DNA of 64,000 nucleotides, from assembly GCF_043555885.1 (NCBI RefSeq), contig NZ_JBIGHX010000001.1:868001-932000 (forward strand), written 5' to 3'. Every line of letters starts with the position of its first letter. The stretch's first letter is position 1. Below the pieces are notes generated by a model. It saw only the letters and a list, made by a program, of their open reading frames with translations, ran no database searches and had not been told where the DNA came from. This DNA is from Pelomonas lactea. GTDB taxonomy: Bacteria > Pseudomonadota > Gammaproteobacteria > Burkholderiales > Burkholderiaceae_C. The translations under genes were made by a program, and so were the position numbers. Positions 18,065 to 25,769 of this stretch are shown here, piece after piece.

Positions 18065-19315
18065 GTGAAAGAAGAGTTGCGCAAACGCCGGTCCTGGCTG
18101 GATGGCTTCATGGCCTACCCCGCCCCCGCAGGCCTGAGCGAGACCCAGCTTCGCGAAAACATCATCCTGCTGGACCAGGCCCTCTACGAACTGTGGAACC
18201 TGGGCCACAACCTCATCTTCGGCTGGACGCCCGAGGCGCGCGGCCTGCGCGTGCTGGTGGCGCCCCACCCCATGCTGACCGAGTTCGCCCTGGGCGACGG
18301 CGACCTGCCGGCGGCCGAGCTGGCGCGGCGCGCGCGACTGCTGGACGACCTGCTCTCCAGCCAGGAACACCTGCAGGCGCAGGCCTTCGACACCGTCAGC
18401 GCGGCGCTGGGCGTCGCGCCCCGCCTCATCGCGCTGCCGTTCGCGCCCGAGCAGGGCCTGGGCCTGCCGCTGATCGCGGCCATCGCCGCGCGCTACGGCG
18501 TGCGCCTGGTGGAGGACCGCGCCGTCATCCTGTTCGACGCCGTCGGCTTCTCGCTGCTGACGCCGCTGCAGCAGGTCGTGCAGCTCAACAGCCTGTCCTG
18601 CTCGGTGAATGCGGCCTACGCCAAGCTGCTGGACCAGGAGATCAACATCAACTTCGCCCGCACGACGACGGGCGACGGCTTCTACATCTGGAACCGCATG
18701 CGCGGCGTGGAGGCCAACGTCGAGCTGTACCAGCTGATGCAGTTCATCCTGGCCGACAACGCGCTCGCGCAGGAACGCGCCACGCGCCCCGAGTCGGTGC
18801 CGCGGCTGCGCGCCTGCTTCCACGTCGGTTCGCACTACGAGTTCTATCAGTCCGAGGGCCTGAACCCGACCTCGTTCAGCTATTTGGTGGGCCAGGTGAC
18901 CATCGAGCTGGCGCGCATGATCGAGAAGGCGCAGCCGGGCCAGATCCTGGTCGGCAAGTTCAACACGCTGATGCACGACGAGGCCACCGGCGGCGACGTG
19001 CGCATCGACAGCCTGGACTTCGTCGAGCGCACGCGCGCGCCGCTGCGCAGCCTGAACGGCCTGAAGCTGGCCGGCTCCGAGGTCGACGAGATCGCCTGCT
19101 ACCTGACGGGCCGGCGCGACGCCGACGGTCTGTGGGGCATCAGCGAGTACCACGTGGCCGACAAGCACGGCCTGATCCACCGCGTCTACAACGCCAAGAT
19201 CAACATCCATCGCCGCAACGGCGAACCCATCTACCTGGGCCTGCGCGAGGAAGACCTGCCCCCCGACGCACCACGGACCGTCGCGGAAACGGACTTTCGC
19301 CCGCTGCAAGCCTGA
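18065..19315 (+). CDS. divergent class III adenylate/guanylate cyclase-domain protein
   Basis: 416 residues. The central region has the cyclase layout: AVILFDAVGFSLLTPLQQ with the first metal-binding Asp (158), then ARTTTGDGFYIWN with the second (204), then LRACFHVGSHYEF...LVGQVTIELARMIEKAQPGQILVG, corresponding to the dimer-arm and G-x-x-VN-x-A-x-R part. The usual VN..R is altered to VT..R. N-terminal residues 1-145 look like a helical sensor or regulatory region and the C-terminal 100 residues have no match I recognise. The start is GTG 18065. The next gene, 57 bp on, is a second cyclase-domain protein, so the two probably work together. Assignment is by motif pattern only. Confidence 0.65.
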   Translation: MKEELRKRRSWLDGFMAYPAPAGLSETQLRENIILLDQALYELWNLGHNLIFGWTPEARGLRVLVAPHPMLTEFALGDGDLPAAELARRARLLDDLLSSQEHLQAQAFDTVSAALGVAPRLIALPFAPEQGLGLPLIAAIAARYGVRLVEDRAVILFDAVGFSLLTPLQQVVQLNSLSCSVNAAYAKLLDQEININFARTTTGDGFYIWNRMRGVEANVELYQLMQFILADNALAQERATRPESVPRLRACFHVGSHYEFYQSEGLNPTSFSYLVGQVTIELARMIEKAQPGQILVGKFNTLMHDEATGGDVRIDSLDFVERTRAPLRSLNGLKLAGSEVDEIACYLTGRRDADGLWGISEYHVADKHGLIHRVYNAKINIHRRNGEPIYLGLREEDLPPDAPRTVAETDFRPLQA

Positions 19316-19372
19316 CGGGCGCGGTCAATCTAGGGCGCCTGCCGAGGCCCTCAGCGCTAGGATGACCGGGCC

Positions 19373-22348
19373 GTGACCGAGTCCCCCGTCCCCTTCACCG
19401 CACCCGCGGCCCCCGCCAGCGTGGGCCAGCGCCGGCTGCTGACGCTGCTGTTCGTCGACCTCAGCGGCTCCACCGCGATGGCCGAGTGGATGGAGGCGGA
19501 GCACTACGCGGCCATGCTGGGCGAGCTGCGCGACCTGTACGAGCGCATCGTTCCGCACCACGGCGGCGTCATCGCGCGCATCCAGGGCGACGGCATGCTG
19601 GCCGTGTTCGGCCATCCCGACGTGCGCGAGGACGACGGCCGCCGTGCCACCGAGGCCGCGCTGGAGCTTCACGCCGCCGTGCGCGGCCTGCTGCCGCCCG
19701 GGCCGCGGCCGGCCGACTTCAAGGGCCTGACGCTGCACAGCGGCATCCACGCCGGCATCGTGCTCGTCAATGAGGGCGACCAGATGCGCGGCCGCTTCGA
19801 GCTGCTGGGCAACGCACCCAACATCGCCGCGCGGCTCAGCGAGGCGGCACGCGCCGACGAGATCATCGCCAGCGAGGAGAGCCTGGGCCTGCAGAGCCAG
19901 TTCTTCGAGACCGGCCCGCGCTTCTCGCTGCAGCTGCGCGGCCGCGCGACGCCGCTGGCCGCCTACCGCGTGTTCGGCCGCGCGCCGGTGGGCCGGCGCT
20001 TCGAGGCCAGCATGCGGCGCGGCCTCGCGCCGTTCGTCGGCCGCGGCACCGAGCTGGCCGCGCTGGACGCCGGCCTCGCCCGGGCGCTGGCGGGCGGCAC
20101 CGTGTGGCTGGGCCTGCGCGCCGGCGCCGGCGTCGGCAAGACCCGCCTCACCGAGGAATTCCTGCGCCGCGCCGGCGACCAGCCCTGCCGCATCCACCGC
20201 GGCTACTGCGAAAGCTACCTCAGCGCCGAGCCGCTGCAGCCCTTCCTGCAGATGCTGCGCGCCATGGACGGCATGGCCGACGCGCCACCCGAGCTGTTCG
20301 CCGCCCAGCACAGCGCACCCGCGGAGCGGGCCGACGCGCTGCTGGCGCTGCTGCTGGCACTGGCCCGCGGCACGCCGCAGCTGGTGTTCATCGACGACCT
20401 GCAGTGGGCCGACGACGCCTCGCTGCGCCTGCTGCACCGGCTGCGCAGCGGCGCCGAGCGCGCGGGCCTGCCGCTGATGCTGCTCAGCGCCAGCCGCCCG
20501 CCGACCACGGCCGGCCTGCCCGGCGCGCACGACGCCGACGCACAGCTGCTGACGCTGCCGCCGCTGACCGAGTGCGAGTCCGCCCGCGCGGTGCACCACC
20601 TGCTGCCGCAGGCTGACCCCTTCATCGCCGCCGAGGTGCAGCGCCACGCCGGCGGCAACCCGCTGTTCATCGAGGAGCTGTGCCACGCCGCGGCCGATGC
20701 CGGCGAGAGCCTGGTGGAAGGCCAGAGCAGCTCGGCCTGGCTGGCGGCGCTGGTGGAGTCCCGCGTGGGCCGGCTGCCGCCCGAGCAGGCCTGGCTGGTG
20801 CGGCTGGCCGCCGTCATCGGCAACGTCATCCCGGTGTGGCTGCTGCAGGCGCTGTCGGGTTGCGGCGAGCAGCACCCGGCCGTGCTGGCGCTGGCCGCGC
20901 AGGACTTCATCTTCCCCGACAGCCACCCCGGCCACCTGCGCTTCAAGCACGGCATCACGCGCGACGTCGTCTACGAGGCCACCGGCCTGCACGAGCGCCA
21001 GGCGCTGCACCGCCACATCCGCGCCGAGCTGGCCGCACGCGGCGGCGCCGAGGGCCAGCTGCACGAACAGCTGGCCTACCACGCCGCGGCCGCCAACGAC
21101 TGGCCCGCCGCCGCGCTGCATGCCGAGGCCGCGGGCGACCAGGCGCTGGCCGCGTCCGCGCTGGACCGCGCGAAGAAGCAGTTCCGCGCCGCGCTGGCCG
21201 CGCTGGAGTTCCTGCCCGACGACGACGCCCGCCGGCGCCGCTGGATCACCATCGCGCAACGCCTGGGCATGGCCTGCGTGTTCGACGCGTCGCAGGACGA
21301 CCTGCGCGTGCTCAAGCACGCCGCCGTGCTGGCCGCCGCCGACGGCGACGCCGGCCTCGTCGCCCGCACCGAGTACTGGCTGGCCTACGTGGGCTACGCG
21401 CTGGGCGAGACGCGCGACAGCCTGCGCCACGCGCGTGCCGCCGTCGAGAAGGCGCAGCAGTGCGGCGACCACGCGCTGCTGGCCCAGCTGCCCGGCACCG
21501 TGGGCCAGCTGCAGGCCGCCGCCGCCAACTACGCCGAGGCCACGCCCATGCTGGACCTCGCCATCGAGCGCCAGCGCCTGCGTGCCAGCAAGAGCGCCGT
21601 CAACCGCATCGGTCTGTCGTTCTCGCTGTGCTGCCGCGCCTACGTGCTGGGCGACCGCGGCCGCTTCGACGAGGCACACGCCACCTTCGCCGAGGCGCTG
21701 GCGCCGTTCGACGGCAGCGGCCACGCCGTGGAGGCCAGCATCCAGGGCTGGCGCGCCGCCGTCTTCCTGTGGCAGGGCCGCTGGGCCGACGCGCAGGCCG
21801 CCGCGGCCGTGGCCCACCGCGTGGGCGCGCAGGTGCGCAGCATGTTCACCTGCGCGATGGGCCATGCGGCCGGCGCCTATGGCGCCTGGATGCAGGACGG
21901 CGACCCCGGCGCGCCGCAGCGCGTGCTGGACGCCACCGCCTGGCTGGCGCCGCGCGGCGGCGGCCTGTACAGCAGCTTCAACCACGGCTGGCTGGCCGAC
22001 ATGCGGGCCACCCAGGGCGACATCGCGGCCGCGCGCCGGCATGTCGCGCTGGCGCTCAGGCGCGGCCGCCAGCACGACTGGATAGGCGGCGCCATGGCCT
22101 ACCGCGCCGCCGCCCGGCTGGCCGCCCAGGCCGGCGACGCGGCGCAGGCCCGCCACTACCTGGCGCTGGCCCGCGGCGCCGGCGAGCAGCGCAACTCCGA
22201 CCACGAGGCCGCCGTCACCGCACTGGTGGAGGCCGAGCTGCGGCTGGACGACGGCTGGCGCGCCGCGCTGGACCGCGCGCAGGCCGCGTTCGAGCGCATG
22301 GGCATGGCCGGCTTCCTGGCACGCGCGCAGCACCTGCGCGGCGGCTGA
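19373..22348 (+). CDS. class III cyclase domain fused to an AAA/NTPase (STAND-like) and helical repeats
   Basis: 991 residues. Residues 20-200 form a nucleotide cyclase domain (LLTLLFVDLSGSTAMAEW with Asp29, IARIQGDGMLAVFGHP with Asp73, LLGNAPNIAARLSEAA). Residues 215-480 are an ATPase with Walker A GAGVGKTRL near residue 250 and Walker B LVFIDDLQWAD near 337-346. The C-terminal 450 residues are TPR-like alanine-rich helices. Many actinobacteria and proteobacteria have such cyclase-ATPase regulators that sense an unknown signal. The start is GTG 19373. It follows the smaller cyclase-like gene on the same strand. Confidence 0.88.
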   Translation: MTESPVPFTAPAAPASVGQRRLLTLLFVDLSGSTAMAEWMEAEHYAAMLGELRDLYERIVPHHGGVIARIQGDGMLAVFGHPDVREDDGRRATEAALELHAAVRGLLPPGPRPADFKGLTLHSGIHAGIVLVNEGDQMRGRFELLGNAPNIAARLSEAARADEIIASEESLGLQSQFFETGPRFSLQLRGRATPLAAYRVFGRAPVGRRFEASMRRGLAPFVGRGTELAALDAGLARALAGGTVWLGLRAGAGVGKTRLTEEFLRRAGDQPCRIHRGYCESYLSAEPLQPFLQMLRAMDGMADAPPELFAAQHSAPAERADALLALLLALARGTPQLVFIDDLQWADDASLRLLHRLRSGAERAGLPLMLLSASRPPTTAGLPGAHDADAQLLTLPPLTECESARAVHHLLPQADPFIAAEVQRHAGGNPLFIEELCHAAADAGESLVEGQSSSAWLAALVESRVGRLPPEQAWLVRLAAVIGNVIPVWLLQALSGCGEQHPAVLALAAQDFIFPDSHPGHLRFKHGITRDVVYEATGLHERQALHRHIRAELAARGGAEGQLHEQLAYHAAAANDWPAAALHAEAAGDQALAASALDRAKKQFRAALAALEFLPDDDARRRRWITIAQRLGMACVFDASQDDLRVLKHAAVLAAADGDAGLVARTEYWLAYVGYALGETRDSLRHARAAVEKAQQCGDHALLAQLPGTVGQLQAAAANYAEATPMLDLAIERQRLRASKSAVNRIGLSFSLCCRAYVLGDRGRFDEAHATFAEALAPFDGSGHAVEASIQGWRAAVFLWQGRWADAQAAAAVAHRVGAQVRSMFTCAMGHAAGAYGAWMQDGDPGAPQRVLDATAWLAPRGGGLYSSFNHGWLADMRATQGDIAAARRHVALALRRGRQHDWIGGAMAYRAAARLAAQAGDAAQARHYLALARGAGEQRNSDHEAAVTALVEAELRLDDGWRAALDRAQAAFERMGMAGFLARAQHLRGG

Positions 22349-22656
22349 GCGCCGACGCCGCTGCGACTGGCAATGCCTGTTACGTGTGCGTCGTCGCCGC
22401 GGCAAGCTACGTAAAACCGCGCATCCACATTTTCAGAACACTGTTTCATAGTTGCAGCGCGATGCGCGGCCGCCTGGCTGCGCCGACCTGACGTCGCCGC
22501 GCCGTGAGCGCGGGTCGACCGGTTGCGACCTGACGTCGGCACTGGTTTCCTTCCCAATCCACCGCTCCCGTGCCGGCGCGCGCCGCAGCGCCGTCGCGGA
22601 CAGGCTGCGCGTGCCTGGATGGAATCCGCGCCGCCACCCGACAGGAGACAAACGCC
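22349..22656. other. 308-bp intergenic region upstream of the pectate lyase
   Basis: No gene was found. The left part is less GC-rich around 22390-22455. A 12-bp direct repeat GACCTGACGTCG occurs at 22485-22496 and 22527-22538, exactly 42 bp apart (about four helical turns), which could be a regulator-binding pair. AGGAG at 22643-22647 is the ribosome-binding site of the lyase. Confidence 0.6.
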
Positions 22657-24081
22657 ATGAAGAAGATCACGCCCCCGCCGCTGCCCGTCGTCCGCACCGC
22701 CGGCGCCGCCGTGTCGCTGCTGCTCGCCGCCACCGGCGCCCACGCCGCGGACTGGCCATCCGGCTATTCCAAGTGCGCCGACGAAGGCGGCACCTGCAAG
22801 GTCGGCACCAGCACGCGCGCCGTGTCGTTCGGCATCAAGGACAAGTGGGTCATCAAGAACCTCAGTGGCAACGTCGCCTGCACGACCGCCACCTTCGGCA
22901 GCGACCCCAACCCCGGCATCACGAAGAAATGCGCGCTGGGCCCGGCGGCCTCACCCGCGCCCACGCCGGCGCCGACGCCGGCCCCCACCCCTGCGCCAAC
23001 ACCTGCACCCACCCCGGCCCCCACGCCGGCTCCGTCCCCCGCACCCACGCCCGCGCCCGCCCCGGCCGGCCACAGCGGCGGCTATGCCGGCACCGTGACC
23101 GGCGGCGGCGCCGCCGCGGTGCAGACCGTCAGCACGCCCGAGCAGATGCAGGCCGCCATCAACGCCTACGACGGCAGCTCCGGCCTGGTGCTGCGCTACA
23201 CCGGCACGTTCGACTTCGGCACCATCCCCGACGCCTGCACGCAGTGGAAGAAGCCGGCCGGCGCCATCGTCGAGGTCAAGAACAAGAGCAACGTCACCAT
23301 CGAGGGCGCCAACGGCTCGGCGGCCAACTTCGGCCTGGCCATCAAGGGCGGTGCGCAGAACGTCATCATCCGCAACATGACCATCGGGCTGCTGCCGGGC
23401 TCCATCGACGCCATCGGCATCGAAGGCCAGGGCGGCAAATACCCCGGCTACATCTGGATCGACCACAACACGCTGTTCAGCAGCCTGAAGGAATGCAGCG
23501 GCGCCGGTGACCTGGAGTTCGACGGCCTCATCGACAGCAAGGCCGGCGCCCACCACATCACCTACTCGTACAACGACATCCACGACCACCACAAGGTGGG
23601 CCTGATCGGCTCCAGCGACAGCGACGCGAGCGACCGCTTCATCACCTTCCACCACAACCTGTACCAGAACATCGGCTCGCGTGTGCCGCTGCAGCGCGGC
23701 GGCTACACGCACATCTACAACAACCTCTACAGCGGCGTGAAGACCTCGGGCGCCAACATCCGCATGGGCGGCTACTCGCTGATCGAGGGCAACTGGTTCG
23801 AGAACTCGCAGAACCCGGTCACCTCGCGCGACAGCTCGGCCATCGGCTACTGGCAGCTGCGCGACAACAACGTGCGCACGCCGGCCGACTTCGCGACCTA
23901 CGGCATCACCTGGGTGCCCAGCGAGTCCTCGCCGTCGCGCGACGCGACCGACTGGGTGACCACCGCCAACTTCCCGCTGGGCATCCCGTACAGCTACACG
24001 CTGCAGCCGGCGTCCTGCGTGAAGCAGAAGCTGCCCAGCGCGGCCGGGGCGGGCAAGAACCTGGCGAAGGTCAGCTGCTGA
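22657..24081 (+). CDS. secreted pectate lyase, polysaccharide lyase family 1
   Basis: 474 residues. The signal peptide ends near ATGAHAA. Residues of roughly 30-95 form a small cysteine-containing domain (YSKCADEGGTCKVG...CTTATFG...KKCALG), a type often appended to secreted plant-wall enzymes and probably carbohydrate binding. A Pro-Ala-Thr-Pro linker follows. The catalytic beta-helix has NVTIEGANGS, IWIDHNTLFSS, DGLIDSKAGAHHITYSYN, DIHDHHKVGLIGSSDSD (calcium/substrate region) and FHHNLYQNIGSRVPLQRGG with the catalytic Arg. It cleaves pectate by beta-elimination outside the cell, supporting a plant- or plant-debris-associated life style. Confidence 0.93.
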   Translation: MKKITPPPLPVVRTAGAAVSLLLAATGAHAADWPSGYSKCADEGGTCKVGTSTRAVSFGIKDKWVIKNLSGNVACTTATFGSDPNPGITKKCALGPAASPAPTPAPTPAPTPAPTPAPTPAPTPAPSPAPTPAPAPAGHSGGYAGTVTGGGAAAVQTVSTPEQMQAAINAYDGSSGLVLRYTGTFDFGTIPDACTQWKKPAGAIVEVKNKSNVTIEGANGSAANFGLAIKGGAQNVIIRNMTIGLLPGSIDAIGIEGQGGKYPGYIWIDHNTLFSSLKECSGAGDLEFDGLIDSKAGAHHITYSYNDIHDHHKVGLIGSSDSDASDRFITFHHNLYQNIGSRVPLQRGGYTHIYNNLYSGVKTSGANIRMGGYSLIEGNWFENSQNPVTSRDSSAIGYWQLRDNNVRTPADFATYGITWVPSESSPSRDATDWVTTANFPLGIPYSYTLQPASCVKQKLPSAAGAGKNLAKVSC

Positions 24082-24165
24082 ACAGGGCCGTTGGGGTCGC
24101 AGGCCCCAACCCGGCATGACATCAGGCCCGGGCGGCACGCCAACAGGCGCGCCGCCCGCCTGACC

Positions 24166-24963
24166 TCAGCGCGGCAGCGCGGACCGCGACACCTCCTGGG
24201 CCAGCGGCGTGTAGGTGATGCGCGTGTCCAGCTGGCCGTCCTTGTCCGTGTCCACGTCGGCGTACTTGAGCACGCCCAACGTGTAGTGCTCCACCCGCAG
24301 CGGCTTGCCGCTCGCCGGGTTAATGGTCTCCGTCGTGTCCAGCACGCCGTGCGTGAAGGTCGAGCGCAGCTCGGGGTAGCCATCGCCATCCGAGTCGGAG
24401 AGCGTCATCTCGACGTTGCCGTTCTTCAGCCACTGCCGGGTCTCGAAGACGCCGTCGAAGTTGTCGTCCGACTCCGCGGACTCCAGGTGCCCGCGCGCGT
24501 CGTAGCGCGCGATGTAGTCGATCTTGCGATCCAGGTTGCGGTCCACTTCCAGCTGGAGCGGCATGCCGTTGGGCGAGTACGTCACCTTCTCGTCCAGCTC
24601 GCCATCCCGGTTGTAGTCGACGCCGTCAGACCGCGCCGGCGCGCGGTACATCGCGTAGGTGGCGCCCACGCCGATCACCAGCCCCAGCGCCAGGCCGGCC
24701 CAGCCGCGCGACCTGCGCGCCGGCGCGGGCGCAGCGCGGGGCGTCGGCGCCACCTGCGTCGCCTCCCAGCGGTCGATGACCGCGCGGGCCGCGGCATGGT
24801 CCTCGTCGGCCACCACCAGCCGCACCAGCCCGCTGGCCGGGATCTCGCCTACGGCGCCATGCAGCGATTCACCATGGATGTGCGCCGTGAGGCCTTCCTG
24901 CTTCAGCAGGTCCACCAGCATGTGGGCTTCGATGGCGCTGCCGGCTTCGTAGAGAGTCTTCAT
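24166..24963 (-). CDS. membrane protein with DUF2007-like N-terminus and EF-hand-like Asp repeats
   Basis: 265 residues. Residues 1-60 (MKTLYEAGSAIEAHMLVDLLKQEG and SGLVRLVVADEDHAAARAVID) match the DUF2007 putative signal-transducing fold. After a Pro/Ala-rich linker comes one transmembrane segment (GWAGLALGLVIGVGATYAMY). The periplasmic part has Asp-rich loops of calcium-binding type: DYNRDGELDEK, DRNLDRKID, DDNFDGVFE, DSDGDGYPE and DTDKDGQLDT. The pairing suggests a membrane-anchored calcium- or surface-responsive protein, but no function is known. The start is ATG 24963, where the DUF2007 pattern begins. Confidence 0.7.
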   Translation of the reverse strand: MKTLYEAGSAIEAHMLVDLLKQEGLTAHIHGESLHGAVGEIPASGLVRLVVADEDHAAARAVIDRWEATQVAPTPRAAPAPARRSRGWAGLALGLVIGVGATYAMYRAPARSDGVDYNRDGELDEKVTYSPNGMPLQLEVDRNLDRKIDYIARYDARGHLESAESDDNFDGVFETRQWLKNGNVEMTLSDSDGDGYPELRSTFTHGVLDTTETINPASGKPLRVEHYTLGVLKYADVDTDKDGQLDTRITYTPLAQEVSRSALPR

Positions 24964-25023
24964 GCGTTCGCGGATGTGAGGGTCGCAGATGGGCTCAGCG
25001 GAGCCATTTGATGAGGTACGAGC

Positions 25024-25103
25024 GCTGGTTGGGGTGACCGAAGTGAACGCCAGCGATTGCCTCACGCGCGCTGGTGTTCGCGTGGCTCACCCAACCTACC
25101 AGC
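25024..25103. repeat. 80-bp imperfect palindrome (MITE- or REP-like)
   Basis: The left arm, from GCTGGTTGGGGTGACCGAAG, and the right arm, whose reverse complement starts GCTGGTAGGTTGGGTGAGCC, pair over about 32 bases with roughly 75 percent identity. It lies 3 bp beyond the stop of the gene at 25107-25769 and could act as a bidirectional 3' end or be a remnant of a small transposable element. No second copy was seen in this window. Confidence 0.5.
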
Positions 25104-25106
25104 TTC

Positions 25107-25769
25107 TCAATCAACCAGCCGCCAACGGCCGCCCTCGCGCACAAGCTGCGCGTGGCCGCAGGGCTTGGGCTCGGCGTCGGTCGGCAGCAGGCAGATCTTG
25201 GCCACATCGACACGCTCCGCCGCCGTCCACGATGCCGAGTCGGGCCCCCAGACCGGCTTGAAGACGGCTTCGCGACGAAACCCCGTCGACAAAGCTGACC
25301 AGACTTCAATGACATTTGGCTGGAATCCCGCCGTCAGGTCCGCCGATGCAGCGACGAAGTGCCGGCCATCGGGTGACACCACCGGATAGGCCGGCATTCG
25401 CGCCATGCGTCCTGAGCGGCTGTCGATCAAAAGATGCTCGCTGCTCTCATGCTGCATGCGCAGCACGACGTGGTGCTGCGCCGGACCGACACGCCCGAGA
25501 TAGCTGTAGGCAACCGTCTGATAGCCCGTGCTGTCGATCTCGTCCACCAGCCTCAGGGTCCGGCCGGGCGTCTGGATCGACAACACGTGCCGTGAGCGGG
25601 CAATGCCGGGCGAAGGCAAGGCCTGCCGCTCGATGCCCTGAGCGCATGCCAGCCAACTGAAACCGCTCTCCGCGCAGTCCTCGACGCGCTTCTGGACATC
25701 GCGAGGCGCCACCTGCGCCGCTGCATTCGCCGCGAAGAGAACTGCGGCCAAGCCATGGATCCGCCTCAC
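25107..25769 (-). CDS. exported protein of unknown function, coupled to the DyP-P450 fusion
   Basis: 220 residues with a signal peptide (LAAVLFAANAAAQ-VA). The mature protein has a CAESGFSWLACAQGIER stretch with two cysteines and a beta-rich body with PVVSPDGRHFVAASADL, reminiscent of a single beta-propeller blade. I do not recognise a family. Its GTG start overlaps the stop of the upstream DyP-P450 gene (GTGA, 25766-25769), so it is probably translated with it and may help its product, but this is inference from position only. Confidence 0.65.
   Translation of the reverse strand: MRRIHGLAAVLFAANAAAQVAPRDVQKRVEDCAESGFSWLACAQGIERQALPSPGIARSRHVLSIQTPGRTLRLVDEIDSTGYQTVAYSYLGRVGPAQHHVVLRMQHESSEHLLIDSRSGRMARMPAYPVVSPDGRHFVAASADLTAGFQPNVIEVWSALSTGFRREAVFKPVWGPDSASWTAAERVDVAKICLLPTDAEPKPCGHAQLVREGGRWRLVD

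Noticed and set aside
22970..23060. Tandem CCCACGCCGGC-like repeats
   Set aside because: They encode the Pro-Ala-Thr-Pro linker of the pectate lyase.
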